Source: Polaribacter sp.
Lineage (GTDB): Bacteria; Bacteroidota; Bacteroidia; Flavobacteriales; Flavobacteriaceae
Reading direction: 5' to 3'
Length of the DNA stretch: 17,636 nt
Assembly: GCA_030731695.1 (NCBI GenBank)
Contig: JANQTK010000086.1
Span: 1-17,636, forward strand
The notes under the pieces were generated by a model. That model did not search any database and was not told the origin of the DNA. It saw only the letters and a list, made by a program, of their open reading frames with translations. This document shows, one piece after another, positions 6,844-13,721 of this stretch (position 1 is the first letter of the stretch; the number at the start of each line of letters is the position of its first letter). Made by a program: the position numbers and the translations under genes.

Positions 6844-7450
6844 AAAAGAAGAAACCCTAAACATTTTTTCTCATGGTTTTGGATTGGTATTAAGTATTGT
6901 TGCTTTTCCATTCATAATTTTAAAATCTCAAGAATTTGAGGGTTTTTGGAAACCCATTAGTTTTGTGATTTATGGTTTAAGCATGGTAATTTTATATGCA
7001 GCTTCTACATTTTATCATGCAGCAAAAGACCCAAAAAAAAGAAGAAGACTCAACATATTTGATCATGCAGCAATTTATATCCTTATTGCGGGCAGTTATT
7101 CGCCTTTTTGTTTGGTTGGTTTGGACTCGAAGTTAGGTTGGTATATGTTTTTGTTTGTTTGGATTTTTGCATTGGTAGGCGTTATTTTGAAACTCTTTTT
7201 TACTGGAAAATTTGACAAAATTTCAACAGCCATGTATTTGTTAATGGGTTGGCAAGTAATGATATTTATAAAACCATTGATGCAACAATTAAGTGCAGAA
7301 AATTTTCAGTATTTAGTTGCTGGAGGAATATTTTATTCAGTGGGAGCTATTTTATATTCCATCAAAATGATACCATACAATCACGCAATTTTTCACGTTT
7401 TTGTGTTGTTGGGAAGTTTTAGCCATTTTTTAGCGATCTATAATTTATAG
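6812..7450 (+). CDS. Hemolysin III / PAQR-family membrane protein
   Basis: A 212-residue seven-helix membrane protein of the hemolysin III (YqfA/PAQR) family. Family motifs are clear: SHGFGLVLS (20-28), STFYHAAKD with Ser66 and His69, FDHAAIYILIAGSYSPF (83-99, Asp84-His85), and HAIFHVFVLLGSFSHF with His191 and His195. The conserved Ser, Asp and His residues form the metal site known from this superfamily, whose members include hydrolases of the ceramidase type. Haemolytic activity has rarely been shown and should not be assumed. An ATG at 6773 is also in frame, but 6812 (MRKNLNHHYPEKEETLN) gives the usual N-terminus. It overlaps plsC by 32 bases, so the two are probably one transcript and may both act on membrane lipids. 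Confidence 0.87.
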   Translation: MRKNLNHHYPEKEETLNIFSHGFGLVLSIVAFPFIILKSQEFEGFWKPISFVIYGLSMVILYAASTFYHAAKDPKKRRRLNIFDHAAIYILIAGSYSPFCLVGLDSKLGWYMFLFVWIFALVGVILKLFFTGKFDKISTAMYLLMGWQVMIFIKPLMQQLSAENFQYLVAGGIFYSVGAILYSIKMIPYNHAIFHVFVLLGSFSHFLAIYNL

Positions 7451-7465
7451 CCAAAAAACAGCTAC

Positions 7466-7939
7466 TTATTCCCAAGAAGAAAAAGGCAATTTGCTCAAAG
7501 AAGCATTGTAATACTTGGCATTTCCAGTAACTTCCTCTCCTAACCAAGAAGGTTTTTCAAACGTTTCATTTTCTGAAGTTAGCTCAATTTCGGCTATCAA
7601 TAAGCCTTTATTTGCACCAAAAAACTCATCAATTTCAAAAACATGAGTTCCGTTTTTTACTAAAAATCTTGTTTTTTCAATGATATTCGGTTCGCAAAGT
7701 GCCAATAATTGTTTTGCTTCTTCTACATCAATTTCTTTTTCCCATTCAAAACGTGTTGTTCCTGATGCATTAGAAACACCTTTTATGGTTATAAATCCTT
7801 CATTATCAGAAATACGAACACGAACAGTTCTGTGTTTGTCTGAATTTAAATAACCTTGCTGTAGTGTTTTTTGCTGAAAAGCAACTTTTTTAAAAGCATC
7901 ATTTTTGACTAAAAATTTTCGTTCTATTTCTAAACTCAT
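7466..7939 (-). CDS. CYTH-domain protein (triphosphate tunnel metalloenzyme)
   Basis: A 157-residue single-domain CYTH protein. It opens with the ExExK signature EIERK (Glu4, Glu6, Lys8). It then shows the paired basic and acidic strands of the tunnel: VRVRI, ITIKG, EWEKEI, KTRFLV, EIDEF and AEIEL. All the charged positions expected to bind triphosphate and Mg or Mn appear present. Short stand-alone bacterial members usually hydrolyse inorganic triphosphate; a few are adenylate cyclases or thiamine-triphosphatases. Tripolyphosphatase activity is the likeliest, but this is inference. It ends 15 bases from the convergent hemolysin III-like gene, and no terminator hairpin is seen between them. 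It is divergent from porZ. Confidence 0.88.
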   Translation of the reverse strand: MSLEIERKFLVKNDAFKKVAFQQKTLQQGYLNSDKHRTVRVRISDNEGFITIKGVSNASGTTRFEWEKEIDVEEAKQLLALCEPNIIEKTRFLVKNGTHVFEIDEFFGANKGLLIAEIELTSENETFEKPSWLGEEVTGNAKYYNASLSKLPFSSWE

Positions 7940-7960
7940 AAATTTTGTTTGATTTTTACA

Positions 7961-7968
7961 CGAATATA
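7961..7968 (-). promoter_or_regulatory. Possible -7 element for the CYTH gene
   Basis: On the minus strand the sequence is TATATTCG, one mismatch from TAnnTTTG, 21 bases before the ATG at 7939. No clear -33 element. Confidence 0.28.
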
Positions 7969-8000
7969 CCCGTTTTTATCGTTATTATATAATATTTAAA

Positions 8001-8008
8001 TATCTTTG
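8001..8008 (+). promoter_or_regulatory. -7 promoter element of porZ
   Basis: TATCTTTG matches TAnnTTTG exactly and ends 5 bases before the first ATG (8014) and 17 bases before a second in-frame ATG (8026). The -33 half is not recognisable. If used, the mRNA is leaderless for the first ATG or has a leader of about 12 bases for the second. Confidence 0.52.
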
Positions 8009-8013
8009 ATTTT

Positions 8014-10356
8014 ATGAATATTCTTATGAAAAACATACTCATTTTATCATTTTTTTTGTTTTCAACAAGTATATTTTCACAAGTTGATTATAGTGATTCT
8101 TGGGAAGATTTTTACTCATACAACAATGTGAAAGACTTTGTAAAAGTGGATAATCAGATTTTTGCATTGGTAGATAATGCTGTTTTTACTTTTGATGAAA
8201 CTACTTCCGAAACTAAAAAATTCTCTTCTATTCAGGGTTTATCTGGAGAAATTACTTCGGCAATTTATTACGATGCAACTTCTAAAAGATTGGTAATTGG
8301 CTATGAAAATGGCTTGATTGAGGTGATTGATGAAGATAATTCCATCACAATTTCATCAGATTTGGCGAATTTTAATCAATCAGGTGAAAAAAGAGTCAAT
8401 CACATTTCAGGTTTTGGAAACAATTTGTATGTTTCGACACCTTTTGCAATTGTTGAATATGATATCGAAAAATTAGAATTTGGAGATACTTTTTTTATAG
8501 GAAATAATTCTTCTTCTTTACGTATTAACGAAACTACAATTATAAATAATGCGATTTTTGCTGCAACAGAGGAAGGTGTTTTTTCAGCTGATATCAACAA
8601 TAATTTATTGATTGATTTTAACAATTGGACACAACAGTTTGCAGGAAGAAATTTCTCTCATATTGTACAATTCAATAATCAAATATTTGTCACTGAAGGC
8701 TCGAAATTATTTCAATTAAGTGGCACAAACTTGATTGAAATCAGGGATTTTTTTCAACCAATTTTAGGAATAAAATCTTCCAATACTCATTTGTCAATTT
8801 CATTACAAAAAAGTGCTACTATTTTAAATACATCACTAAATGAAATTACAAATTTTGGCTCAACATCAGATTTTGATTTTACACTTGCCAATGCTTTTTT
8901 TCAAAATAACACCGTTTATTTAGCCACTCGCGAATTTGGAATATTAAAATCAACCTCCAATCAATCAGCAATTTATCAAGAAATTCATCCTGATGGACCT
9001 TTGTCAAATGATGTTTTTTCTATTGATGCAGAAAACAATCAACTTTGGGTTGTTTACGGGGGATATGATCAAACATACACTCCTTTGCAAAGACGAAGAG
9101 GTTATAGTCATTTCAATGGTCAAAATTGGATAAACACAGCCTTCAATCCAAATTTCCCTTTCATTGATTTGAATTATATTTCTATAGATTCGAATGCTGA
9201 AAACAAAGTTTTTATCAGTTCTGCAGGGGATACAAATGATATAAATTCGGTTTCAACAGGAGGTTTATTGGTTGTTGAAAATGATCAAGTAACCACTTTT
9301 TACAATCATAAAAACAGTACTTTAGAGGATATTGTACCCAATGAACCAAACAGAGTTACTGTCAGGGTTAGTGGAACTGCTTTTGATCGTCAAGGAAATT
9401 TATGGGTAAGTAGTATCAATTTTAATCAAGAGTTAAAAAAACTATCTAGCACAGGAGTTTGGAGTAGTTTTGATTTGAGTTCCTTAAAATCAAATGTAAA
9501 TTCTTTAGGAATATCAGAAATGGATGTAGATAGAAGCAACACAGTTTGGATAGGGACAAGAGGAAATGGAGTATATGTTTTTAACGAAAATGGCAATAGA
9601 AAAGCAAGGTTAATTGCAACTCCAAATCAAGGAAATTTACCAGATATACAGGTTTTTTCAATTGCTGTGGACAATAGTAGTAGAGTTTGGATTGGCACCA
9701 GCAGAGGTTTGGTTGTATTTAGAGGAACATCCTCAGTGTTTGATTCTACAGTTTTAAATGCACAACCTGTGATCATTGAAGAAAATAATGTTGGAGAACG
9801 TTTGTTGGGAGATTTAAGAGTCAATTCTATCGAAATTGATGGAGCAGATAACAAATGGTTTGGAACTGATAGTGGAGGAGTTTTGTACACAAATCCTTCA
9901 GGACAAAGAACATTGGCGAATTTTAGTCGGCAAAATTCTCCTTTGCCATCCAACCGAATTTTAAAAATCAGAGTGGATGATAGTTCGGGAAAAGTATTTT
10001 TTGCAACTGATAGAGGAATTGTTGCTTACAATAGTAAAGTTGCACCTTTTGGAGAGGTTTTAGGAGAGGTATATTCATACCCCAATCCTGCATTAAAAAA
10101 TCACGAAACTGTTACAATTGCTGGTAGAAATGGCACAAGTTTACCTAGAGGAACCAATGTGAAGATTTTGGATGTTGCTGGCAATTTAGTGTATGAAACC
10201 AATGTTGTAGAAGGTCAAGAAGTACAAGGAGGAAAAGTAGTTTGGAACAAAAAAAACTTGGCGGGAAAACGAGTTGCTTCAGGTGTTTATGTGGTGTTAT
10301 TGTCTGCTGATGATGGTACACAAACAGCGGTTACTAAAATTGCGATTGTTAATTAA
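8014..10356 (+). CDS. porZ: Type IX secretion system component PorZ (beta-propeller protein)
   Basis: A 780-residue exported protein. A signal peptide covers residues about 1-22 (hydrophobic LILSFFLFSTSIFS), and the mature N-terminus VDYSDSWEDFYSYNNVKD is the PorZ hallmark. The bulk (about 30-675) is made of propeller repeats of the two-component-regulator type, seen as recurring blocks such as NTVWIGTRGNGVYVF, SRVWIGTSRGLVVF and NKWFGTDSGGVLYT. The last ~101 residues (from GEVLGEVYSYPNP) form a CTD-like beta-sandwich. In Porphyromonas gingivalis PorZ sits on the cell surface with PorU, PorV and PorQ in the attachment complex that cleaves cargo signals and links cargo to A-type LPS. The other por genes are not in this window. 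Either ATG, 8014 or 8026, would give a good signal peptide. It overlaps recO by one base. Confidence 0.88.
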   Translation: MNILMKNILILSFFLFSTSIFSQVDYSDSWEDFYSYNNVKDFVKVDNQIFALVDNAVFTFDETTSETKKFSSIQGLSGEITSAIYYDATSKRLVIGYENGLIEVIDEDNSITISSDLANFNQSGEKRVNHISGFGNNLYVSTPFAIVEYDIEKLEFGDTFFIGNNSSSLRINETTIINNAIFAATEEGVFSADINNNLLIDFNNWTQQFAGRNFSHIVQFNNQIFVTEGSKLFQLSGTNLIEIRDFFQPILGIKSSNTHLSISLQKSATILNTSLNEITNFGSTSDFDFTLANAFFQNNTVYLATREFGILKSTSNQSAIYQEIHPDGPLSNDVFSIDAENNQLWVVYGGYDQTYTPLQRRRGYSHFNGQNWINTAFNPNFPFIDLNYISIDSNAENKVFISSAGDTNDINSVSTGGLLVVENDQVTTFYNHKNSTLEDIVPNEPNRVTVRVSGTAFDRQGNLWVSSINFNQELKKLSSTGVWSSFDLSSLKSNVNSLGISEMDVDRSNTVWIGTRGNGVYVFNENGNRKARLIATPNQGNLPDIQVFSIAVDNSSRVWIGTSRGLVVFRGTSSVFDSTVLNAQPVIIEENNVGERLLGDLRVNSIEIDGADNKWFGTDSGGVLYTNPSGQRTLANFSRQNSPLPSNRILKIRVDDSSGKVFFATDRGIVAYNSKVAPFGEVLGEVYSYPNPALKNHETVTIAGRNGTSLPRGTNVKILDVAGNLVYETNVVEGQEVQGGKVVWNKKNLAGKRVASGVYVVLLSADDGTQTAVTKIAIVN

Positions 10357-11078
10357 TGCCCATCATTACCACAAATGCCATCGTTTTAAATTCACTAAAA
10401 TTTGGTGATACAAGCTTGATTGTGAAATGCTTTACACAACAAGATGGAGTAAAATCATATATGGTTAGAGGCATTTTAAAAGCCAAAAAAGGCGGATTGA
10501 AAGTAGCCTATTTTCAGCCTTTAACTCAGGTGAAATTAGTTGCCAATCACAACACAAAAAACACCTTAAATACGATTAAAGAAATTCAGGTTTTACAGCC
10601 GTATCAAACGATTTATCAAGATATTGTAAAACAATCCATTACCTTTTTTTTATCAGAAGTTGTTTCGAATGTCATTCAAGAGGAAGAGGCAAATGAGGAT
10701 TTGTATGGGTTTTTAGAAAGCTCATTTTATTGGTTGGATGCTCATGAAAAAATCGCCAATTTTCATTTAGTGTTTCTATTGAAATTAACTAGTTTTTTAG
10801 GATTTTATCCCGATATTTCAGAGGCTGAAAAACAAGGTTTTCATTTGTTAGAAGGATTTTTTACAGACGAAACCTATGATAAGAATGTAATTTCAGGAAA
10901 TGATTTCTTTCAATTTAAAAAATTACTGAATACATCTTTAGAAAATAGTGATCAACTTTCTTTTAGTAAATCTGAAAGACAACAAGTGTTGCAAGTTTTG
11001 ATTTCCTATTACAAATTACACATAGATAGTTTTAGAAACCCAAAATCATTGGATGTTTTAGAAGCTGTTTTTAGTTGA
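10356..11078 (+). CDS. recO: DNA repair protein RecO
   Basis: A 240-residue protein matching RecO, which helps load RecA onto SSB-coated single-stranded DNA in the RecFOR pathway and anneals strands. The N-terminal OB-fold is visible at about 1-80 (TTNAIVLNSLKFGDTSLIVKCFTQQDGVKSYMVRG, then KGGLKVAYFQPLTQVKLV). The rest is the helical domain, with NFHLVFLLKLTSFLGFYP at about 134-151. It has no cysteine cluster, so the zinc finger of some RecO proteins is absent. The ATG at 10356 shares one base with the porZ stop (TAATG), suggesting coupled translation. It is convergent with the SMR gene, with only 8 bases between the stops and no strong terminator. Confidence 0.92.
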   Translation: MPIITTNAIVLNSLKFGDTSLIVKCFTQQDGVKSYMVRGILKAKKGGLKVAYFQPLTQVKLVANHNTKNTLNTIKEIQVLQPYQTIYQDIVKQSITFFLSEVVSNVIQEEEANEDLYGFLESSFYWLDAHEKIANFHLVFLLKLTSFLGFYPDISEAEKQGFHLLEGFFTDETYDKNVISGNDFFQFKKLLNTSLENSDQLSFSKSERQQVLQVLISYYKLHIDSFRNPKSLDVLEAVFS

Positions 11079-11086
11079 GAAATAGT

Positions 11087-11410
11087 TCAAGAAACTAATT
11101 TTAATCCAACAATAGATGCAATTAATGTCGATATAAAAAACAATCGCCAAAAAGTAGTAGGTTCTTTAAAAATAAAAATTCCTACAAGTACAGTTCCAAC
11201 AGCGCCAATTCCTGTCCAAACGGCATATCCTGTTCCAATAGGAATTGTTTGTGTAGCTTTTACCAGCAATGACATGCTTATTCCTAAACAAAGCAAAAAC
11301 CCAACATACCAAAAAGCAGTTTCAATGCCTGTGCCTTCTTTGGCTTTACCCAAACAAAAGGCAAACGCTACCTCAAAAAGTCCAGCAATGATGAGTAAAA
11401 TCCAGTTCAT
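11087..11410 (-). CDS. SMR-family small multidrug/guanidinium exporter (SugE/Gdx-like)
   Basis: A 107-residue four-helix inner-membrane transporter of the small multidrug resistance family, which works as a dimer driven by proton exchange. The essential glutamate is Glu13 in AGLFEVAF. The loop IPIGTGYAVWTGIGAVGT (56-73), with Tyr62 and Trp65, is typical of the SugE/Gdx branch, whose best-known substrate is guanidinium. Compared with E. coli SugE, the position of Trp16 is Phe16, and there are about three extra residues between helices 1 and 2 (KAKEGTG). The substrate therefore stays open. No guanidine riboswitch is visible upstream. It lies 76 bases downstream of tesB on the same strand and may be read through from it or have its own promoter. 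Confidence 0.85.
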   Translation of the reverse strand: MNWILLIIAGLFEVAFAFCLGKAKEGTGIETAFWYVGFLLCLGISMSLLVKATQTIPIGTGYAVWTGIGAVGTVLVGIFIFKEPTTFWRLFFISTLIASIVGLKLVS

Positions 11411-11486
11411 ATTCTAGAGTTAAGGATTTGTTTTTAGGAGTTTATTTGATTTAAAAATAATCAGTACTTTATTTATTAGTCAAAAA

Positions 11487-12353
11487 CTATTTCTTCAAAG
11501 GTCGCATCAATCCTTCTTGCGCAAAAGACGCAATAAGTTTTCCATCTCTAGTAAAAATATTTCCTCTAGATAAGCCTCTTGCGCCAAAAGCATTGGGAGA
11601 TTCTGCTGAATACAACATCCAATCATCAAAATCAAAATCTCTAAAAAACCACATTGAATGATCTAAACTAGCAGTCATTGTATTGCCAAAATGATGATTT
11701 TTTGCATTCGGTTTAAAAATAGGATTCAATACATTGTAATCAGAAATATATGTCAAAATTTGATGTTTTTTCTGAATGGTCATTTCAGGAATTGGACCTT
11801 TTAATTTGAACCAAACTTCTTCTTTTGGGGGTAAGTTTTCTCTATCTAAAGGATTTTGAACATGCACTGGTTTAAATGCGATTGGACGCTCTATGTTTAA
11901 AAATGATTTGGTTGAGGCAGGTAAAAACTCTCCAAATTGCTCCAGCATTTCATCCCAACTCAACAATTCTTCTGGTTGTTTTATGTCTTGATTCATTATG
12001 GCTTGATGCTCAAAACCTTCTTCTTTTTGATGAAAAGAAGCTGCCATAATAAAAATAGTTTTGTTGTGTTGTGTGGCTGTAATGCGTCTTGTAGAAAAAC
12101 TACCTCCATTTCTAATGATTTCTACATGATATTGAATATCTGTAGATAAATCTCCTGCTTCTAAAAAATAGCCATGCAATGAGTGCAAAAAGCGATTTGC
12201 CGGAATTGTTCTATAGGCTGCATTTACAGCTTGTGCCAATACTTGACCACCAAAAACAATAGCACTTCCAACAGTAACGCTTTGACCACTAAATAGCTGT
12301 GTTTCTAATTGTTCAAGATGTAACAAATTGATAAGTTCCTGAGCGTTTTTCAT
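11487..12353 (-). CDS. tesB: Acyl-CoA thioesterase II (TesB family)
   Basis: A 288-residue double-hotdog thioesterase that hydrolyses acyl-CoA to free acid and CoA. From ATG 12353 the protein begins MKNAQELINLL, the normal TesB N-terminus. The catalytic triad known from E. coli TesB (Asp204, Thr228, Gln278) is matched by Asp205 in YISDYN, Ser229 in ASLDHSMWF and Gln279 in AQEGL. Other signatures are FGGQVLAQA (34-42) and SARG-like FGARGLSRG (256-264). An upstream ATG at 12407 is in frame but would add 18 non-family residues and overlap the previous gene, so I reject it. The stop of the FemAB/GNAT-like gene is 7 bases before this start, so the two probably share a transcript. Confidence 0.93.
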   Translation of the reverse strand: MKNAQELINLLHLEQLETQLFSGQSVTVGSAIVFGGQVLAQAVNAAYRTIPANRFLHSLHGYFLEAGDLSTDIQYHVEIIRNGGSFSTRRITATQHNKTIFIMAASFHQKEEGFEHQAIMNQDIKQPEELLSWDEMLEQFGEFLPASTKSFLNIERPIAFKPVHVQNPLDRENLPPKEEVWFKLKGPIPEMTIQKKHQILTYISDYNVLNPIFKPNAKNHHFGNTMTASLDHSMWFFRDFDFDDWMLYSAESPNAFGARGLSRGNIFTRDGKLIASFAQEGLMRPLKK

Positions 12354-12360
12354 ATAGTTC

Positions 12361-13557
12361 TTAGTTTTTAAAAGGGTATTTTTGTTGAAAAGCAGTGGGT
12401 TGCACACGTTGCAAAAATAAGTGTAAAATTCGGTTTGTAATTCGTTTTTTATGACGAAAATAGATGGTTAAATCTTGCGGAATTGCACCAACAGAGCTTT
12501 TTATTTCACTTGCAGTTCGCCCAAAATTAAGAATTTTCACATTTTTATCAATGGCAATTTTTATGTAATCATACAGCATTCGTTGGTAAATGGCATGCTG
12601 CTTATTCAACGAATAATCAATGCCTACAAAATGAGTATCTAAAGAATGATTCGTAATTATTCCTGATAAAAACCCCACCATTTTATCTCCAATCCAATAC
12701 GATTGTAATAGGTAATTTTCACCAAAAGCGCCTTTCAAATCTTTGTAAGTTGCCACATTGAAATTTGCCAAATTAAATCCAGCATTCGAACTTACTTTTT
12801 GATAGAGATCCATCATTTTAATCAATTGTTCTTCACAATTTTCTGAAGTAATTTGCACCGTTTTTAAATCGGAACTTTGTTGCAATGCTTTTTTCGCTTT
12901 TACTCGAAATTTGGTTTTTAAAGCAGCTAAATAATCGTTAAAATTTTTCCAATCTGATTGGATTTCCATGACCATATTGGGTTCAACAGAAAATTGCTTG
13001 AACTGAAATTCTTTCCATAAAACAGTAATGGCAAGAGATTCGTTTTTAAAATCTTTGCACAAAATGGCATCAATTTTTAGTTGGTTTTGAGTATTTGTAA
13101 ACTGCAAAATTGCTTTCGAAAACTCTTTTAAAACAATTTTTTTGTCTAAACAATCTTTTATAAAAATTCCATGTTCACCACTTACAAAAGTGTTTCCAAC
13201 TATCAAAATTTTCAAAGGTCTGCTTGATGGAAAAAAGGGAATTTTATTGGCTATTTTTTGAATTTTCTTGATAAAAAGTTCAAAATTATTTTTTATGCTA
13301 TTAATTTTAAAATCAATTATTTGAAAAGAAAAAAAAGCACAAGCCTTGTTGTTATGATCAAATAAAACTTGATAATAAAATTGAATTTCTGAATGATTTT
13401 TTTCAATTGATTTTAAAAAATCACGATGAAAATAGCGGTTGTTTTCACAGTCTAAATCGTTCCAAATTTCAGTTGAAATGGCATCAATTTTAGAGAAAAA
13501 AGAATGTTTATAATTTTTAGTTTGATAATTCAAAAGAGGAGTTGCTGTTTTTTGCAT
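12361..13557 (-). CDS. FemAB/GNAT-like acyltransferase-fold protein
   Basis: A protein of 398 residues from ATG 13557, or 405 from a TTG at 13578. It has the look of the FemAB-like / BioF2-type GNAT proteins, with an N-terminal domain and a C-terminal acyltransferase half. The clearest segments are SDWKNFNDYLAALKTKFRVKAKKAL in the middle, YWIGDKMVGFLSGII, and the C-terminal NFGRTASEIKSSVGA. Such proteins transfer aminoacyl or acyl groups, for example to peptidoglycan or lipids, but neither donor nor acceptor can be read here. No signal peptide or membrane helix is evident. It is the first gene before tesB (7-base gap), and its C-terminus is very basic. A TACTTTTG element lies only 2 bases before ATG 13557. 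The gene is divergent from the efflux adaptor. Confidence 0.65.
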   Translation of the reverse strand: MQKTATPLLNYQTKNYKHSFFSKIDAISTEIWNDLDCENNRYFHRDFLKSIEKNHSEIQFYYQVLFDHNNKACAFFSFQIIDFKINSIKNNFELFIKKIQKIANKIPFFPSSRPLKILIVGNTFVSGEHGIFIKDCLDKKIVLKEFSKAILQFTNTQNQLKIDAILCKDFKNESLAITVLWKEFQFKQFSVEPNMVMEIQSDWKNFNDYLAALKTKFRVKAKKALQQSSDLKTVQITSENCEEQLIKMMDLYQKVSSNAGFNLANFNVATYKDLKGAFGENYLLQSYWIGDKMVGFLSGIITNHSLDTHFVGIDYSLNKQHAIYQRMLYDYIKIAIDKNVKILNFGRTASEIKSSVGAIPQDLTIYFRHKKRITNRILHLFLQRVQPTAFQQKYPFKN

Positions 13558-13661
13558 ATCAAAAGTAGCAGAATTCAATCTTTTCTTACGAAAATCATAG
13601 AATTATAACGTTTCTTTAACAAACTAAAAATCAACACTTCGTAATTTAATATTTTTAAAAT

Positions 13662-13669
13662 TATCTTTG
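13662..13669 (+). promoter_or_regulatory. -7 promoter element of the efflux operon
   Basis: TATCTTTG matches TAnnTTTG exactly. A partial -33 match, TTCG at 13638-13641, lies 20 bases upstream. The leader to ATG 13722 would be about 45-48 bases and would contain the inverted repeat at 13687-13708. Confidence 0.52.
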
Positions 13670-13686
13670 TTCCCCAAAATAATAAT

Positions 13687-13708
13687 TACTTTTTTCAAAC
13701 CAAAAGTA
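13687..13708. repeat. 7-bp inverted repeat in the leader of the efflux operon
   Basis: TACTTTT at 13687-13693 is the exact reverse complement of AAAAGTA at 13702-13708, with an 8-base loop. It lies between the -7 element at 13662-13669 and the ATG at 13722. It may be a repressor site or a weak RNA hairpin; neither is shown. Confidence 0.4.
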
Positions 13709-13721
13709 CAATTTTCACACC

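Noticed and set aside
11071..11098. Inverted repeat TTAGTT/AACTAA at the recO-SMR junction as a terminator
   Set aside because: A 6-bp AT-rich stem with a 16-base loop and no proper U-tract; it also overlaps the recO stop codon. Not strong enough.
11411..11486. Guanidine riboswitch before the SMR gene
   Set aside because: The region is only 76 bases, AT-rich and lacks the GC-rich paired elements of known guanidine riboswitches. A covariance search could still be run.
12354..12407. Longer tesB start at 12407
   Set aside because: The extra 18 residues are not like TesB N-termini and would overlap the preceding gene; ATG 12353 gives the family start.
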